Numbered from the stretch's first letter, positions 56,174-64,000 are shown. The stretch: 64,000 nucleotides of DNA from Gilvimarinus polysaccharolyticus (GCF_001187555.1 NZ_LFIJ01000002.1:928535-992534); one strand, 5' to 3'. Translations and numbers: made by a program. Notes: a model not told the origin generated them from the letters alone.

Positions 56174-56773
56174 ATGATCGTAGAGGCCGAACCTCCAAAG
56201 GGAATGAGGACTGTTTATTCTGATAATGTGCCTGTAGGGTATATTACTGACTCAAATGATTCGAAAAAAATGGCTTTGCTGGCACAGGAGCTTCTAAAAG
56301 AAAAGGGGCTTTGGAATGAAATCTCTAAAGCAAAAAGAATATTTGATCAGGCTCAATCATTTGCAAACACTTCTGCATATCTATATGAGCACGACTTGAA
56401 GAAGCGGCCAAGAAATCCTCAGAGTATATGCCCATTCGTTGTTAATTCTGCTTTTGCAGCAGAAATGTACTTAAAATGTTTACAAGAAATTAATGCTGAA
56501 ATTACAGATACACACATATTGACATCGATTTTTAAAACTATTCCCAATAAAATAAAAGACAAAATAAATAAAAAAACAAAGGAATTAGAATGCCAATATG
56601 AAGTTAAAGCAGGAACTTTATTCAAAGATCACTTAAAAAATATCAATCATGCATTTGTTCAATGGCGCTATGTTTACGAAAATAACGCTGACGCGGTAAA
56701 CATTCCTCAAGTTATACTTGTTTTGCATGTGCTGTATGAAGTGTCGGCAATTGAATTGGGTATCAAAACATAA
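56174..56773 (+). CDS. cassette gene: HEPN-like protein
   Basis: A 199-residue protein with AGGT before an ATG at 56174; the frame is open from an ATG at 56153 inside attC site 4. Helices with FVVNSAFAAEMYLKCLQEI, HILTSIFKTIP and NHAFVQWRYVYE match a HEPN-like family common in cassettes, but the catalytic R-x4-H pair is not visible, so it may bind rather than cut. Very AT-rich. Ends at attC site 5. Confidence 0.6.
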   Translation: MIVEAEPPKGMRTVYSDNVPVGYITDSNDSKKMALLAQELLKEKGLWNEISKAKRIFDQAQSFANTSAYLYEHDLKKRPRNPQSICPFVVNSAFAAEMYLKCLQEINAEITDTHILTSIFKTIPNKIKDKINKKTKELECQYEVKAGTLFKDHLKNINHAFVQWRYVYENNADAVNIPQVILVLHVLYEVSAIELGIKT

Positions 56774-56908
56774 CAAGTCGTTCCAGCATCACTCCGGCAC
56801 TTCGTGCCTACGTTGGACAGTTTTTAAGTCGCGGTTTTATGGTTTTTCTGCGCAAAAGTATTCCATAAAACCACAACTTAAAAACTGCCGCTGAACTCGG
56901 CGTTATGC
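56768..56908 (+). other. integron attC site 5, long form
   Basis: ACATAAC (56768-56774) and GTTATGC (56902-56908), 141 bases, as long as VCR-type sites. The centre has a long stem: CAGTTTTTAAGT with ACTTAAAAACTG, continuing GGTTTTATGG with CCATAAAACC. The IS begins five bases after its right box. Confidence 0.8.
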
Positions 56909-56974
56909 ACCCGTGTTACCCATAATTAGTAGACACCCTGTATAGTTAGATTCACTACTACGGAGGTGCTCGAA

Positions 56975-57283
56975 ATGGCACGTAAGAAGACGCAAGCATA
57001 CACTGAAGAATTTCGCCGAGAGGCGGTCAAACGCGCAGAAAAGGACGGCAATACAACGGCATCGGTCGCCAAGGAATTAGGTGTTAGCGCTCAACAAATA
57101 TACAACTGGCGTCGTCAGTTTAATCGCCTTTCCGATAAGCAGTTTAATACAGCGGCGGGCGTAGATTATTCAAAGTCAGAAAGCGAAGAGGTTCGAAAAC
57201 TAAAGCGGGAAAATAAGCGCTTACAGGAGGAGCTCGCTTTTCTAAAAAAGGCAGCTGCGTACTTCGCGAACAACCCCGAGTGA
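56975..57283 (+). CDS. IS3-family OrfA
   Basis: A 102-residue DNA-binding protein with a helix-turn-helix (GNTTASVAKELGVSAQQIYNWRRQF) and a leucine-zipper tail (RKLKRENKRLQEELAFLKKAA). GGAGG lies before the ATG at 56975. The heptamer A AAA AAG at 57244-57250 in its frame can shift ribosomes -1 into orfB, whose frame is open across this point. Confidence 0.93.
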   Translation: MARKKTQAYTEEFRREAVKRAEKDGNTTASVAKELGVSAQQIYNWRRQFNRLSDKQFNTAAGVDYSKSESEEVRKLKRENKRLQEELAFLKKAAAYFANNPE

Positions 57284-58146
57284 AGTACGCCCTTATTGCT
57301 GAGCACGTTGGTTGGTTTACGATTGCTCTAATGTGCCGGGTATTGAGTGTTTCTAGGAGTGGTTATTATCGCTGGTTAGAACGAGGGATACCGGTTCAAG
57401 AGAAGCGCCGAGTAGGAATGGAGATGCTTGTTAAGGATACCTACGAGGAGTTCGAGGCAGCTTATGGCGCACCGCGTATAACCAAAGAATTGAACGAACT
57501 GGGTTACCCTTGTTCGCTGAATTACGTGGCTCAAATCATGGCTGAGCAGGGTATCAAGGCTAGAAATGGCAAGGGCTTCAAGTATTCTCGAAATAGTCTC
57601 ACTATGTTGAACGTCTCTGATAATGTTTTGTGGCGTGATTTCTCTGCGAGCAAACCTAATGAAAAATGGACGACTGACATCACTTATATTTGGGTTGAGG
57701 ATAAGTGGATATATTTGGCGACCGTAATGGATCTGTATTCTCGTCGGATTGTAGGTTGGTCGTTAGATGAGTCTATGACGGAGGCTTTGGTCAAGGATGC
57801 CATGGCGATGGCGTTTAGTCGTAGAGAAACGGCTCCGGGTTTAATTGTGCATTCCGATCGTGGTACGCAGTACCGAGCGCAAGGTTATGTGGATTACCTT
57901 GTCTCAAATGGATGTCGTCTGAGCATGAGCCGGAAAGGTAATTGTTGGGATAACGCGCCAATGGAATCATTCTTTAGCCGTTTGAAGGTTGAGCTTATAT
58001 ATGCGAAGAACTATCGCTCGATTGACGAGGCGAAATCCGGTATCTTTGCCTATATTGAAATATTTTATAATCGAAAAAGAAGGCATTCTGCAAACGACGG
58101 TATGAGCCCGGTAACGTTTGAAGAAAAGGCAGCATTGGCTGCATAG
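57280..58146 (+). CDS. IS3-family OrfB transposase (DDE, rve)
   Basis: Integrase-core transposase of 288 residues. Catalytic acidic residues: Asp in WTTDITYIWV, Asp in IVHSDRGTQY and Glu in NAPMESFFSRLK, with DD(35)E spacing. An HTH_21-like N-terminal region precedes them. Expected as an OrfAB fusion through -1 frameshift at 57244-57250. No stop or frameshift damage; likely functional. Confidence 0.94.
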   Translation: MKYALIAEHVGWFTIALMCRVLSVSRSGYYRWLERGIPVQEKRRVGMEMLVKDTYEEFEAAYGAPRITKELNELGYPCSLNYVAQIMAEQGIKARNGKGFKYSRNSLTMLNVSDNVLWRDFSASKPNEKWTTDITYIWVEDKWIYLATVMDLYSRRIVGWSLDESMTEALVKDAMAMAFSRRETAPGLIVHSDRGTQYRAQGYVDYLVSNGCRLSMSRKGNCWDNAPMESFFSRLKVELIYAKNYRSIDEAKSGIFAYIEIFYNRKRRHSANDGMSPVTFEEKAALAA

Positions 58147-58201
58147 TTAGAGTGTCTACTTTTTGTGGGGAACACCAGCACAACTAAGTAAGGGGCAGCA
58201 A

Positions 58202-58912
58202 TTGAAATATCTAGCTAGTGTTTGGCTCGCAATTTTTTTCGCGTTATCTGGCTGTAGTTTTAATGTTAATGATGTTCAATTTATTGTCATTGAAACGTAT
58301 CCAGAAACTGAAAAGAATGTAAAGTTAGCTGAAGACTTGATGTATTACGATTCTCGGTATATCGCTTACAAAGTTCCGAGTCTTAATGAGTCAACGGCTA
58401 AAGGAATTAAGCTGGGTTACTTTGTACGATCAGAAGATGGGAAACCAGGTTACAAGATTACTTACAGCATGAAAGTTCCGGCGGTTGCATCAAATATTGA
58501 CTCTTTGAAGTCAGATTTCAAAACCTTTATCCCAAAGTTAGCAAAGTTTCATGCATCAAAAGATGAGCTATTCAGGAACCTGTCGCCTAAAGGGCAGGAT
58601 TGGGCAAGATCGTTGTTTAGCCGCTCGACAGAAAATATCCTATCTTCAAGCTCTAGCTTGCTTAGAGATTCTATGACAGAAGAGCAACTAACAGCTGCTA
58701 TTAAAAATTTGTTGTCAGAGTACGATGTTCCAATTTCTACCGACTTTATTCGTGCACAATACTACGAAGAGTTTGAGGGTATACCTGAGTTTTTATCTAT
58801 CCATTACTTGCAAACATACAAGAATGATAAAAAGGCTCTTATAAGGGTAAATTTCCACCAAGAAAACGGAAGTTGGGCTGTAATGGGGTTTGGAGTAGGG
58901 CCGCATGCATAA
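58202..58912 (+). CDS. cassette gene: lipoprotein, unknown function
   Basis: A 236-residue lipoprotein. TTG start at 58202 with AAGGGG upstream gives the signal LKYLASVWLAIFFALSGC with lipobox LSGC. The rest is soluble, mostly helical (DSLKSDFKTFIPKLAKFHASKDELF) with a C-terminal strand region; no family recognised. It follows the IS and is followed by a half attC, so it is probably the cassette once joined directly to attC site 5. Confidence 0.65.
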   Translation: MKYLASVWLAIFFALSGCSFNVNDVQFIVIETYPETEKNVKLAEDLMYYDSRYIAYKVPSLNESTAKGIKLGYFVRSEDGKPGYKITYSMKVPAVASNIDSLKSDFKTFIPKLAKFHASKDELFRNLSPKGQDWARSLFSRSTENILSSSSSLLRDSMTEEQLTAAIKNLLSEYDVPISTDFIRAQYYEEFEGIPEFLSIHYLQTYKNDKKALIRVNFHQENGSWAVMGFGVGPHA

Positions 58913-58975
58913 CAAGCGCAGGCTGTCGGAACGCCTTTTCGCTCCTTCGTCGCTACAAGTCGTCCGCAGCTACGG
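58907..58975 (+). other. broken attC (left half)
   Basis: GCATAAC (58907-58913) with GCGCAGGCTGTCGG-type arm follows the lipoprotein stop. The matching right arm and a GTTRRRY box are missing. It looks like a truncated site. Confidence 0.5.
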
Positions 58976-58993
58976 GTGTGAGAAGGCAGAACA

Positions 58994-59356
58994 ATTAAAA
59001 TCGCAGCTATACATATTCTTGTTCCAGTAGCTTTTGCACTTGTAATAGCGGTTTATGGAGCGAGGCAAGAGTTTGCTTAATTTTTAGTTGTTTTATTCGG
59101 CGGGGGTCTTTTTTATTGTGTGCCGCACCTATGCTGGTTGGCATTTCAGTTCGCGGTTAAGCCAAGTAGTATTGTATTGCATGCTGGTTATATTGGAGCG
59201 TCACTAGCACTATTTCTAATTGCTAGTCTTTGGCTCTTACATCCAGATCAATCTGGCTTACCAATACAATGGGTGGCATATTGGCCGTTGGCTGCAATAC
59301 TTATAATTTTATTGTCTGGGCTCGCGTATCTATTATCTCGGCTGCGTAGCTCCTAA
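58994..59356 (+). pseudogene. decayed cassette membrane protein
   Basis: One reading frame runs from ATT at 58994 (AAGG upstream, correct spacing for a start) through IAAIHILVPVAFALVIAVYG, is cut by TAA at 59078-59080, and continues through VPHLCWLAFQFAVKPSSIVL and two hydrophobic stretches to 59356. An ATG-to-ATT change and one stop would explain it. A GTG at 59120 could still start a 78-residue fragment. Confidence 0.5.
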
Positions 59357-59421
59357 CAAACATAGCCAGGCCGACATTTATTCCGGCGCTCGTAATACCG
59401 GTAGCTACGCTGGCATTAAAA
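59351..59421 (+). other. degenerate attC site
   Basis: TCCTAAC (59351-59357) pairs by position with ATTAAAA (59415-59421), where the expected GTT has become ATT. ATAGCCAG and CTGGCAT still pair. Probably inactive for integrase. It closes the array. Confidence 0.5.
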
Positions 59422-59647
59422 CAATCACCTACATAAATGAACAAAGGGGCCAGGTCTTGATTTGTGAATTCCGCTGTTAGCGGTCAAGCTTGCTTTTACG
59501 GTCAGATCACTACGCATAGAGAACTTTTTGATCTTATTTTAATGGAATTTTCTACTAATAAACGCTGTGAATTATTGGGGAAATTAAAGCAGCTTTCCCT
59601 TGCCATTTCAAAGGGCCGAGAAATGGTGGTCGGTACCTGCCATGCTC
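59422..59647. repeat. array end with diverged REP-like motif
   Basis: GGGGCCAGGTCTTGATTTGTGAATT at 59446-59470 is a variant of the island repeat (GGGGTCAGG-CTTACAATT-CAC). The rest of the gap to hemH holds no recognised gene; a 115-codon frame from 59464 has no family resemblance. Confidence 0.45.
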
Positions 59648-60667
59648 TTAGCCCGCACGAGCCTTTCGCAAAACATCCACCAACATTTCAATATGATCAT
59701 CACGATCATTCAGTGCGGGTATGTAGTGGTATTGCTCGCCGCCGGCTTCTAAAAAGAATTCACGGTTTTGTTCTTCTAGCTCTTCTAAAGTTTCTAAACA
59801 GTCGGCGCTAAAGGCGGGGCTTAAAATAGCGATGTGCTTTGCGCCTTGGGCGGGCAACTCTTTTAGTGTCTGTTCGGTGTAGGGTTTAAGCCACTCGGCT
59901 TTGCCAAAACGCGATTGGAACGTGGTTAAGCAGTCGTCTGGATTGAGGCCGGCTTGTTCGGCAACTAGGCGTGTGGTTTTAACGCAAAAGCAGTAATAGG
60001 GGTCGCCTTTTTCTAGGCAAAATTTGGGCGTGCCGTGGTAGGAGAGTACCCATTTGTCGGGGCTGCCATGTTTGGCTTGGTGTTCGCTCATGGTGGCGGC
60101 AAGGGCTTTGGCGTAATTTGGGTGTTCGCAGTAACCACTTAAAAAGTGCAGCTCGGGCACCCAGCGCCATTGTTGTAACTCGTTTGATACGGCATCAAAG
60201 GTGGAACCCACGGTGGCGGCGGCGTATTGCGGGTATAAAGGCAGCACAATAATTTTGCGCACGCCAGCAGCTTGCAGTTCTGTCAAAGCGTTGGCGATGG
60301 AGGGGTTGCCGTAGCGCATACCGAGAGCAACTTTAACCTCGGGGCCTAACGCTTTTGCAATGGCGTCGCGTTGGCGCCGGCTGATGGCCAGCAGTGGTGA
60401 GCCGTCTTCTGTCCAAATACTTTGATACAGCTTAGCCGACTGTTTAGGGCGTAGGTTTAAAATAATGCCATGTAAGATGAACAGCCATAACAGACGAGGG
60501 ATTTCGACGATGCGCCGATCCGATAAAAACTCGGCAAGGTAGCGCTTTAAGCCGCGTTTAGTTGGTTCGTCCGGGGTGCCTAAATTGGTGATCAGTACGC
60601 CCACTTTGGGGGTGGTTTTAACGGTGTCGTGGGCATTGTCGGTCAATGCTCGGTACTTTTCTGCCAT
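59648..60667 (-). CDS. hemH: ferrochelatase HemH
   Basis: Inserts ferrous iron into protoporphyrin IX, the last step of haem synthesis. Motifs: VGVLITNLGTPDEPT (N-terminal), VALGMRYGNPSI, LPLYPQYAAATVGS and VLSYHGTPKFCLEKGDPY (catalytic His), with FQSRFGKAEWLKPYT near the end. AAGG lies before the ATG at 60667, preferred to an ATG at 60715; 339 residues. The 3' end borders the cassette island. Confidence 0.95.
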   Translation of the reverse strand: MAEKYRALTDNAHDTVKTTPKVGVLITNLGTPDEPTKRGLKRYLAEFLSDRRIVEIPRLLWLFILHGIILNLRPKQSAKLYQSIWTEDGSPLLAISRRQRDAIAKALGPEVKVALGMRYGNPSIANALTELQAAGVRKIIVLPLYPQYAAATVGSTFDAVSNELQQWRWVPELHFLSGYCEHPNYAKALAATMSEHQAKHGSPDKWVLSYHGTPKFCLEKGDPYYCFCVKTTRLVAEQAGLNPDDCLTTFQSRFGKAEWLKPYTEQTLKELPAQGAKHIAILSPAFSADCLETLEELEEQNREFFLEAGGEQYHYIPALNDRDDHIEMLVDVLRKARAG

Positions 60668-60772
60668 GGGTGCGCCTTGATGTGGGTAATGGCCAAAGTT
60701 TACCAGTTGTTGCAAGCTTTTGTCGGTAGCATGTGGCCGCCCACCTAAACGGCGGGCGGTAAACCTTTATGA

Positions 60773-61903
60773 TTAATCGGCGGGTACTAAGCGCACGATG
60801 GCGCCATTGGGGTCATCGGTTAACAGATACAGGTAGCCGTCCGGCCCCTGCACCACGTGGCGTAAGCGTTTGCCCAGTTCATTTTTTAGCAAGCGCTCTT
60901 CGTGTAGGACGCGCTCGCCCTCGATATCGAGACGAGATAGGGTTTGCGCTTTTAAACTGGCGACAAACATATCGCCCTGCCAATCGGGGAATTGATCGCC
61001 CGTGTAAAACGTTAATCCAGCGGTTGCGAGCGAGGGCAGCCAGTAATAAATCGGCGCTGCCATCCCCTCTTTTTTAAAGCCTTCGCCAATCTTGCCGCCG
61101 CCGTAGTTCTCGCCATAGGTGATAACCGGCCAGCCGTAGTTAACGCCGCCTACGTCGATATTAATTTCGTCGCCGCCTTGGGCGCCGTGTTCGCCGCTCC
61201 ACAGCGCGCCGGTTTGTGGGTGAATGGTGGCACCCTGCATATTGCGATGGCCGTAGGACCAAATCTCGGGCAATGCGCCTTTGCTATTGACAAAAGGGTT
61301 GTCGGCCGGAACGCTGCCATCGGTGTTAATACGGACGACCTTACCGTGGTGGTTATCGAGTGTTTGGGCATCGTCTTTGTGCGAATAGCGGTCGCCTAGG
61401 GTGATAAACAAGGTGCCGTCACGGGCAAAAACCAGTCGTGAACCAAAATGAGCACTGCTTTTTACTTTAGGTTGCTGACTAAAGATCCGAGTTACATCGG
61501 TAAGCCGGTCACCTTTAATACGGGCCGATGCTACCGCGGTACTGTTGGTTTTGCCATCACGGCTGGGCTCTGAATAACTAAAGTAAATGCGCCCGTTGTT
61601 GGCGTAATCGGGGTCGATAGCAACATCCAATAAACCACCTTGACCGGCAGCGTAAAGCTCGGGTAAGCCTTTCAGTGCCGAGCTTACCTTGCCTTCGGTA
61701 CTGACTAAACGCAGGTTGCCGGCGCGTTCGCTGACCAATACAGAGCCATCGGGTAAAAATGCCATGCCCCACGGGTTTTTTAAACCTTCGGCGACGATCT
61801 CTATGGCAAAATTCGCGCGTTCGCTATTGATGATTGTTTTGGCATCTAGTGGCGCTGCCAGCAGGGCCGCTAAGCCGATTGCCGCAAGGGTACGAGTGAA
61901 CAT
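60773..61903 (-). CDS. PQQ-type soluble sugar dehydrogenase (YliI/Asd-like)
   Basis: A 376-residue exported beta-propeller with signal peptide ending LDAK. Phrases LKNPWGMAFLPDGSVLVSERAG, LDVAIDPDYANNGRIYFSYSEP, LFITLGDR and HRNMQGATIHPQTGALWSGEHGAQGGDEIN match soluble aldose dehydrogenases that use pyrroloquinoline quinone. Oxidises aldoses in the periplasm. GGAGAG precedes the ATG. CCGCCC/GGGCGG at 60735-60761 may be its terminator. Confidence 0.92.
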   Translation of the reverse strand: MFTRTLAAIGLAALLAAPLDAKTIINSERANFAIEIVAEGLKNPWGMAFLPDGSVLVSERAGNLRLVSTEGKVSSALKGLPELYAAGQGGLLDVAIDPDYANNGRIYFSYSEPSRDGKTNSTAVASARIKGDRLTDVTRIFSQQPKVKSSAHFGSRLVFARDGTLFITLGDRYSHKDDAQTLDNHHGKVVRINTDGSVPADNPFVNSKGALPEIWSYGHRNMQGATIHPQTGALWSGEHGAQGGDEINIDVGGVNYGWPVITYGENYGGGKIGEGFKKEGMAAPIYYWLPSLATAGLTFYTGDQFPDWQGDMFVASLKAQTLSRLDIEGERVLHEERLLKNELGKRLRHVVQGPDGYLYLLTDDPNGAIVRLVPAD

Positions 61904-61941
61904 AGGGCTCTCCTGTGTAGTAGCTTATTAGTGTAACAGTG

Positions 61942-62535
61942 TTAGCGATGTTGGCCGGCTAACACGCTACAAGGCTGGTGACGAAAACAGTCGATGGTGT
62001 GATCATTGACCATGCCTGTGGCCTGCATAAAAGCGTAGCAAATAGTGCTGCCAACAAAGTTAAAGCCTTTCTTTTTAAGGGATTTGCTCATGGCGTCCGA
62101 TTCGGCGGTGGTGACCGGCACTTCACTTAGGTTGCGCCAGTGATTTTGAATCGGTTGACCACCGACAAAGCTCCACAAGTAAGTGACCCAATCTTCACCG
62201 GCCTCTTGCATGGCAAGGTAGGCGCGAGCGGCTTTAATGGCGCTTTCTATTTTAAGCTTATTGCGGATGATCGCGGGGGTTTGGCGCAGGCGCTCGACAT
62301 CTTGCTCGGTAAATTGGGCGATTTTAATCGGGTCAAAACCGCAAAAAGCCGCGCGATAGCCCTCGCGCTTTTTTAACACGGTAATCCAGCTAAGTCCTGC
62401 CTGAGCACCTTCCAGAATCAACATCTCAAATAGCTCACGCGCGTTATAGCAGGGCACGCCCCACTGTTGGTCGTGGTAGCGCTGGTATGTGGAGTCGTTA
62501 CTGCACCATTGGCAACGGGCAGGGGTATTACTCAT
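61942..62535 (-). CDS. tag: DNA-3-methyladenine glycosylase I
   Basis: A 197-residue base-excision repair enzyme that removes 3-methyladenine. CQWCSNDSTYQRYHDQQWGVP at the N-terminus holds the zinc Cys/His, and DHTIDCFRH near the end completes the zinc site. LEGAQAGLSWITVLKKREGYR is the diagnostic core. Stands alone. Confidence 0.97.
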   Translation of the reverse strand: MSNTPARCQWCSNDSTYQRYHDQQWGVPCYNARELFEMLILEGAQAGLSWITVLKKREGYRAAFCGFDPIKIAQFTEQDVERLRQTPAIIRNKLKIESAIKAARAYLAMQEAGEDWVTYLWSFVGGQPIQNHWRNLSEVPVTTAESDAMSKSLKKKGFNFVGSTICYAFMQATGMVNDHTIDCFRHQPCSVLAGQHR

Positions 62536-62667
62536 AGTTACTCCTTGTTATGGCTGTTGCGCGTTGCGCTTTACTTGCCCTCACCTGTTGGTCATAATGA
62601 CCATAAGGGCCTGTATTTTAGTTGAAATTATAGGCCACTCTGCCCACTACAATAAAATAGGTGATAT

Positions 62668-63957
62668 ATGCGCATGCAACTTCAATGGCTGACCTTTGCG
62701 TTTGCCGCGACAGTACTGACAGCTTGCGGTGGTTCGTCAGGCTCCGATGATGGTAATGCTAGCAGTTCTTCTAGTTCTTCTAGTTCTTCTAGTTCTTCTA
62801 GCAGTTCGTCCAGTTCGTCCAGTTCGTCCAGCTCCTCTAGTATGTCGTCCAGCTCTGAAGGGCCGATTGCCATTGAGCCTGACTTCGATTTGTATGCCAC
62901 GACTCCTTCAGATTTTCCGGTGGGCGTAGCTGTTTCGGCTGCCAATGATGGTTACAGTATCTTTACTCACAGTGATGCCAGTCAACGCCAAGATGTCATT
63001 ATCAGGCATTTCAGTCAGTTGACCGCCGGTAACATTATGAAGATGAGCTATTTGCACCCGACTGAAAACACCTTCACTTTTGGCGATGCCGATGAGCTGG
63101 TGGGTTTTGCGGCCTCTAACGGCATGACCGTTCATGGCCACGCTTTAGTGTGGCATTCAGACTACCAAGTGCCTGGTTTTATGAAGAGTTACCAAGGTGA
63201 CTTTGCCGCTATGCTGACTAATCATGTGACGGGCGTCGTCGATCACTTTAAAACCGACTACCCCGGTGTAGTGACCAGCTGGGATGTGGTGAATGAAGCG
63301 GTAGATCAAGGTGCTGCAGATGGCTTTCGCCGTTCGGTGTTTTACAACGAGCTGCCTCCGGTAGCCGATGGTGAGATCCCCGAATATATTAAGGTAGCCT
63401 TTCAAGCTGCGCGCGATACCGATCCGAGTATCGATTTGTATTACAACGACTACGATAACACCGCTAATAGCACTCGGCTGGCCAAAACATTGGCAATTGC
63501 CGAGGCACTCGATAACCAAGGTATTATTGATGGCGTTGGTTTTCAGATGCATATTTACATGGATTACCCATCACTCAATGATTTTAAAAATGCCTTCCAG
63601 CAAGTGGTGGATATGGGTTTGAAAGTGAAGGTGACCGAGCTGGATATTGCGGTGGTAAACCCCTATGAAGCCGGTACGCCTGCGTTACCTGAGTATGATG
63701 AGCAGTTGACCGCACGCCAGAAAAAACGCTTTTGTGAGGTCGCTAAGGTGTATGTTGACACTGTGCCGGAAAATCAGCGTGGCGGTTTTACCGTTTGGGG
63801 TTTGACCGACGATGAAAGCTGGTTAATGGATCAGTTTGCCAACGCTGCCGGTGCCGATTACGAAGATGTTTGGCCATTATTGTTTAATGCCGACCTGTCC
63901 GCCAAGCCTGCGTTGCAGGGTGTGGCAGATGCTTTCCGTGGCCAAGGCTGCGATTAA
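62668..63957 (+). CDS. GH10 xylanase lipoprotein with polyserine linker
   Basis: A 429-residue lipoprotein: lipobox LTAC at residue 20, a polyserine linker (Ser 32-58, Met59, Ser 60-63), then a GH10 catalytic domain from about residue 70. Acid/base Glu210 in WDVVNEAV and nucleophile Glu324 in KVTELDI. The early part VGVAVSAANDGYSIF and HGHALVWHSDYQVP are GH10 signatures. Lipid attachment suggests outer-membrane location with the linker extending the enzyme from the surface. Probably acts with the secreted xylanase at 5991-7685. Confidence 0.94.
   Translation: MRMQLQWLTFAFAATVLTACGGSSGSDDGNASSSSSSSSSSSSSSSSSSSSSSSSSSSMSSSSEGPIAIEPDFDLYATTPSDFPVGVAVSAANDGYSIFTHSDASQRQDVIIRHFSQLTAGNIMKMSYLHPTENTFTFGDADELVGFAASNGMTVHGHALVWHSDYQVPGFMKSYQGDFAAMLTNHVTGVVDHFKTDYPGVVTSWDVVNEAVDQGAADGFRRSVFYNELPPVADGEIPEYIKVAFQAARDTDPSIDLYYNDYDNTANSTRLAKTLAIAEALDNQGIIDGVGFQMHIYMDYPSLNDFKNAFQQVVDMGLKVKVTELDIAVVNPYEAGTPALPEYDEQLTARQKKRFCEVAKVYVDTVPENQRGGFTVWGLTDDESWLMDQFANAAGADYEDVWPLLFNADLSAKPALQGVADAFRGQGCD
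62764..62832 (+). repeat. 9-base tandem repeats coding the serine linker
   Basis: AGTTCTTCT is repeated four times, then AGTTCGTCC three times, each unit coding Ser-Ser-Ser. Slippage in such repeats can change linker length without frame loss. Confidence 0.8.
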
Positions 63958-63968
63958 GCTTTGAGCTT

Positions 63969-63991
63969 GCCCCGCCGCAGTGCGGCGGGGG
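63969..63991 (+). terminator. probable terminator of the GH10 lipoprotein gene
   Basis: CCCCGCCGC and GCGGCGGGG pair around AGT, 12 bases after the stop; the window ends soon after, so no T-run can be seen. Confidence 0.6.
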
Positions 63992-64000
63992 CTCCCTCCC

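Larger units (their letters stand above)
56914..58174 (+). mobile_element. IS3-family insertion sequence
   Basis: About 1261 bases. Terminal inverted repeats of about 24 bases: the left end TGTTACCC with AGTAGACACC inside, and the right end, inverted, TGTTCCCC with AGTAGACACT inside. They match at about 18 of 24 positions. Two overlapping genes, orfA and orfB, with a slippery heptamer. Inserted immediately after attC site 5. No clean target duplication is visible (CCG left, CCA right), so a precise one is not claimed. Confidence 0.93.

Noticed and set aside
59464..59811. 115-codon plus-strand frame overlapping hemH
   Set aside because: Its second half is antisense to hemH and its first half shows no recognised domain.

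Overview
The window looks like the chromosome of a polysaccharide-degrading marine or aquatic gammaproteobacterium, probably of the Cellvibrionaceae type (Cellvibrio, Saccharophagus, Teredinibacter, Simiduia). The reasons are serine-rich linkers in secreted xylanases, a CBM2-CBM60-GH10 xylanase, a long TonB-dependent receptor, and ordinary gammaproteobacterial housekeeping genes (glnA-ntrBC, thiI, typA, minCDE, trmH, hemH, tag). This is inference from gene families; no rRNA or tRNA gene was recognised.

Layout. 1-5.9 kb is an AT-richer accessory island of short plus-strand genes: a membrane protein, a DUF262 + HEPN gene pair, a GNAT acetyltransferase, and DUF3592 and DUF4279 proteins. It has integron attC-like sites and several copies of a REP-like palindromic repeat (core GGGGTCAGGCCTTACA). 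6-13 kb holds a secreted xylanase, a TonB receptor and a BspA-like leucine-rich repeat protein. 13.3-19.1 kb has an SLC13/TrkA-C permease, peroxiredoxin-like and Dabb-domain proteins, a FadL porin, and a DUF2164/GNAT pair. 19.2-28.3 kb is core: ntrC-ntrB, a DUF4124 protein, glnA, thiI and typA. 28.5-36.8 kb has a clan GH-A glycosidase, a BCCT-porin-binding protein operon, and a diguanylate cyclase with a periplasmic binding protein. 37-46.6 kb has EF-G2, a polysaccharide deacetylase, an M48 peptidase fused to a type IV pilin-like domain, an MFS transporter, a membrane-bound AraC regulator and an amidohydrolase. 46.6-53.4 kb has minCDE, DUF2058, GH97, trmH and a TauE/SafE permease.

53.7-59.4 kb is a second accessory island and the clearest mobile structure here. 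It is a run of cassettes, each a small plus-strand gene followed by an attC site, with five good attC sites, two decayed ones, and an IS3-family element inserted just beyond one site. No integrase gene is visible, so within the window it is a cluster of attC sites lacking an integrase (CALIN). Two cassettes encode HEPN-type or HEPN-like proteins. With the DUF262-HEPN pair of the first island, this makes the islands the best place to look for undescribed defence or toxin systems. 59.6-64 kb returns to core and carbohydrate genes: hemH, a PQQ-type sugar dehydrogenase, tag and a second GH10 xylanase that is a lipoprotein with a long serine linker.

Functionally, the xylanases, TonB receptor, CE4 deacetylase, GH97 and GH-A enzymes fit plant or algal glycan use. 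Candidate LacI-type operators lie upstream of the first xylanase and of the TonB receptor. Start codons were adjusted from the longest reading frame where a Shine-Dalgarno sequence or signal peptide supports a later start.
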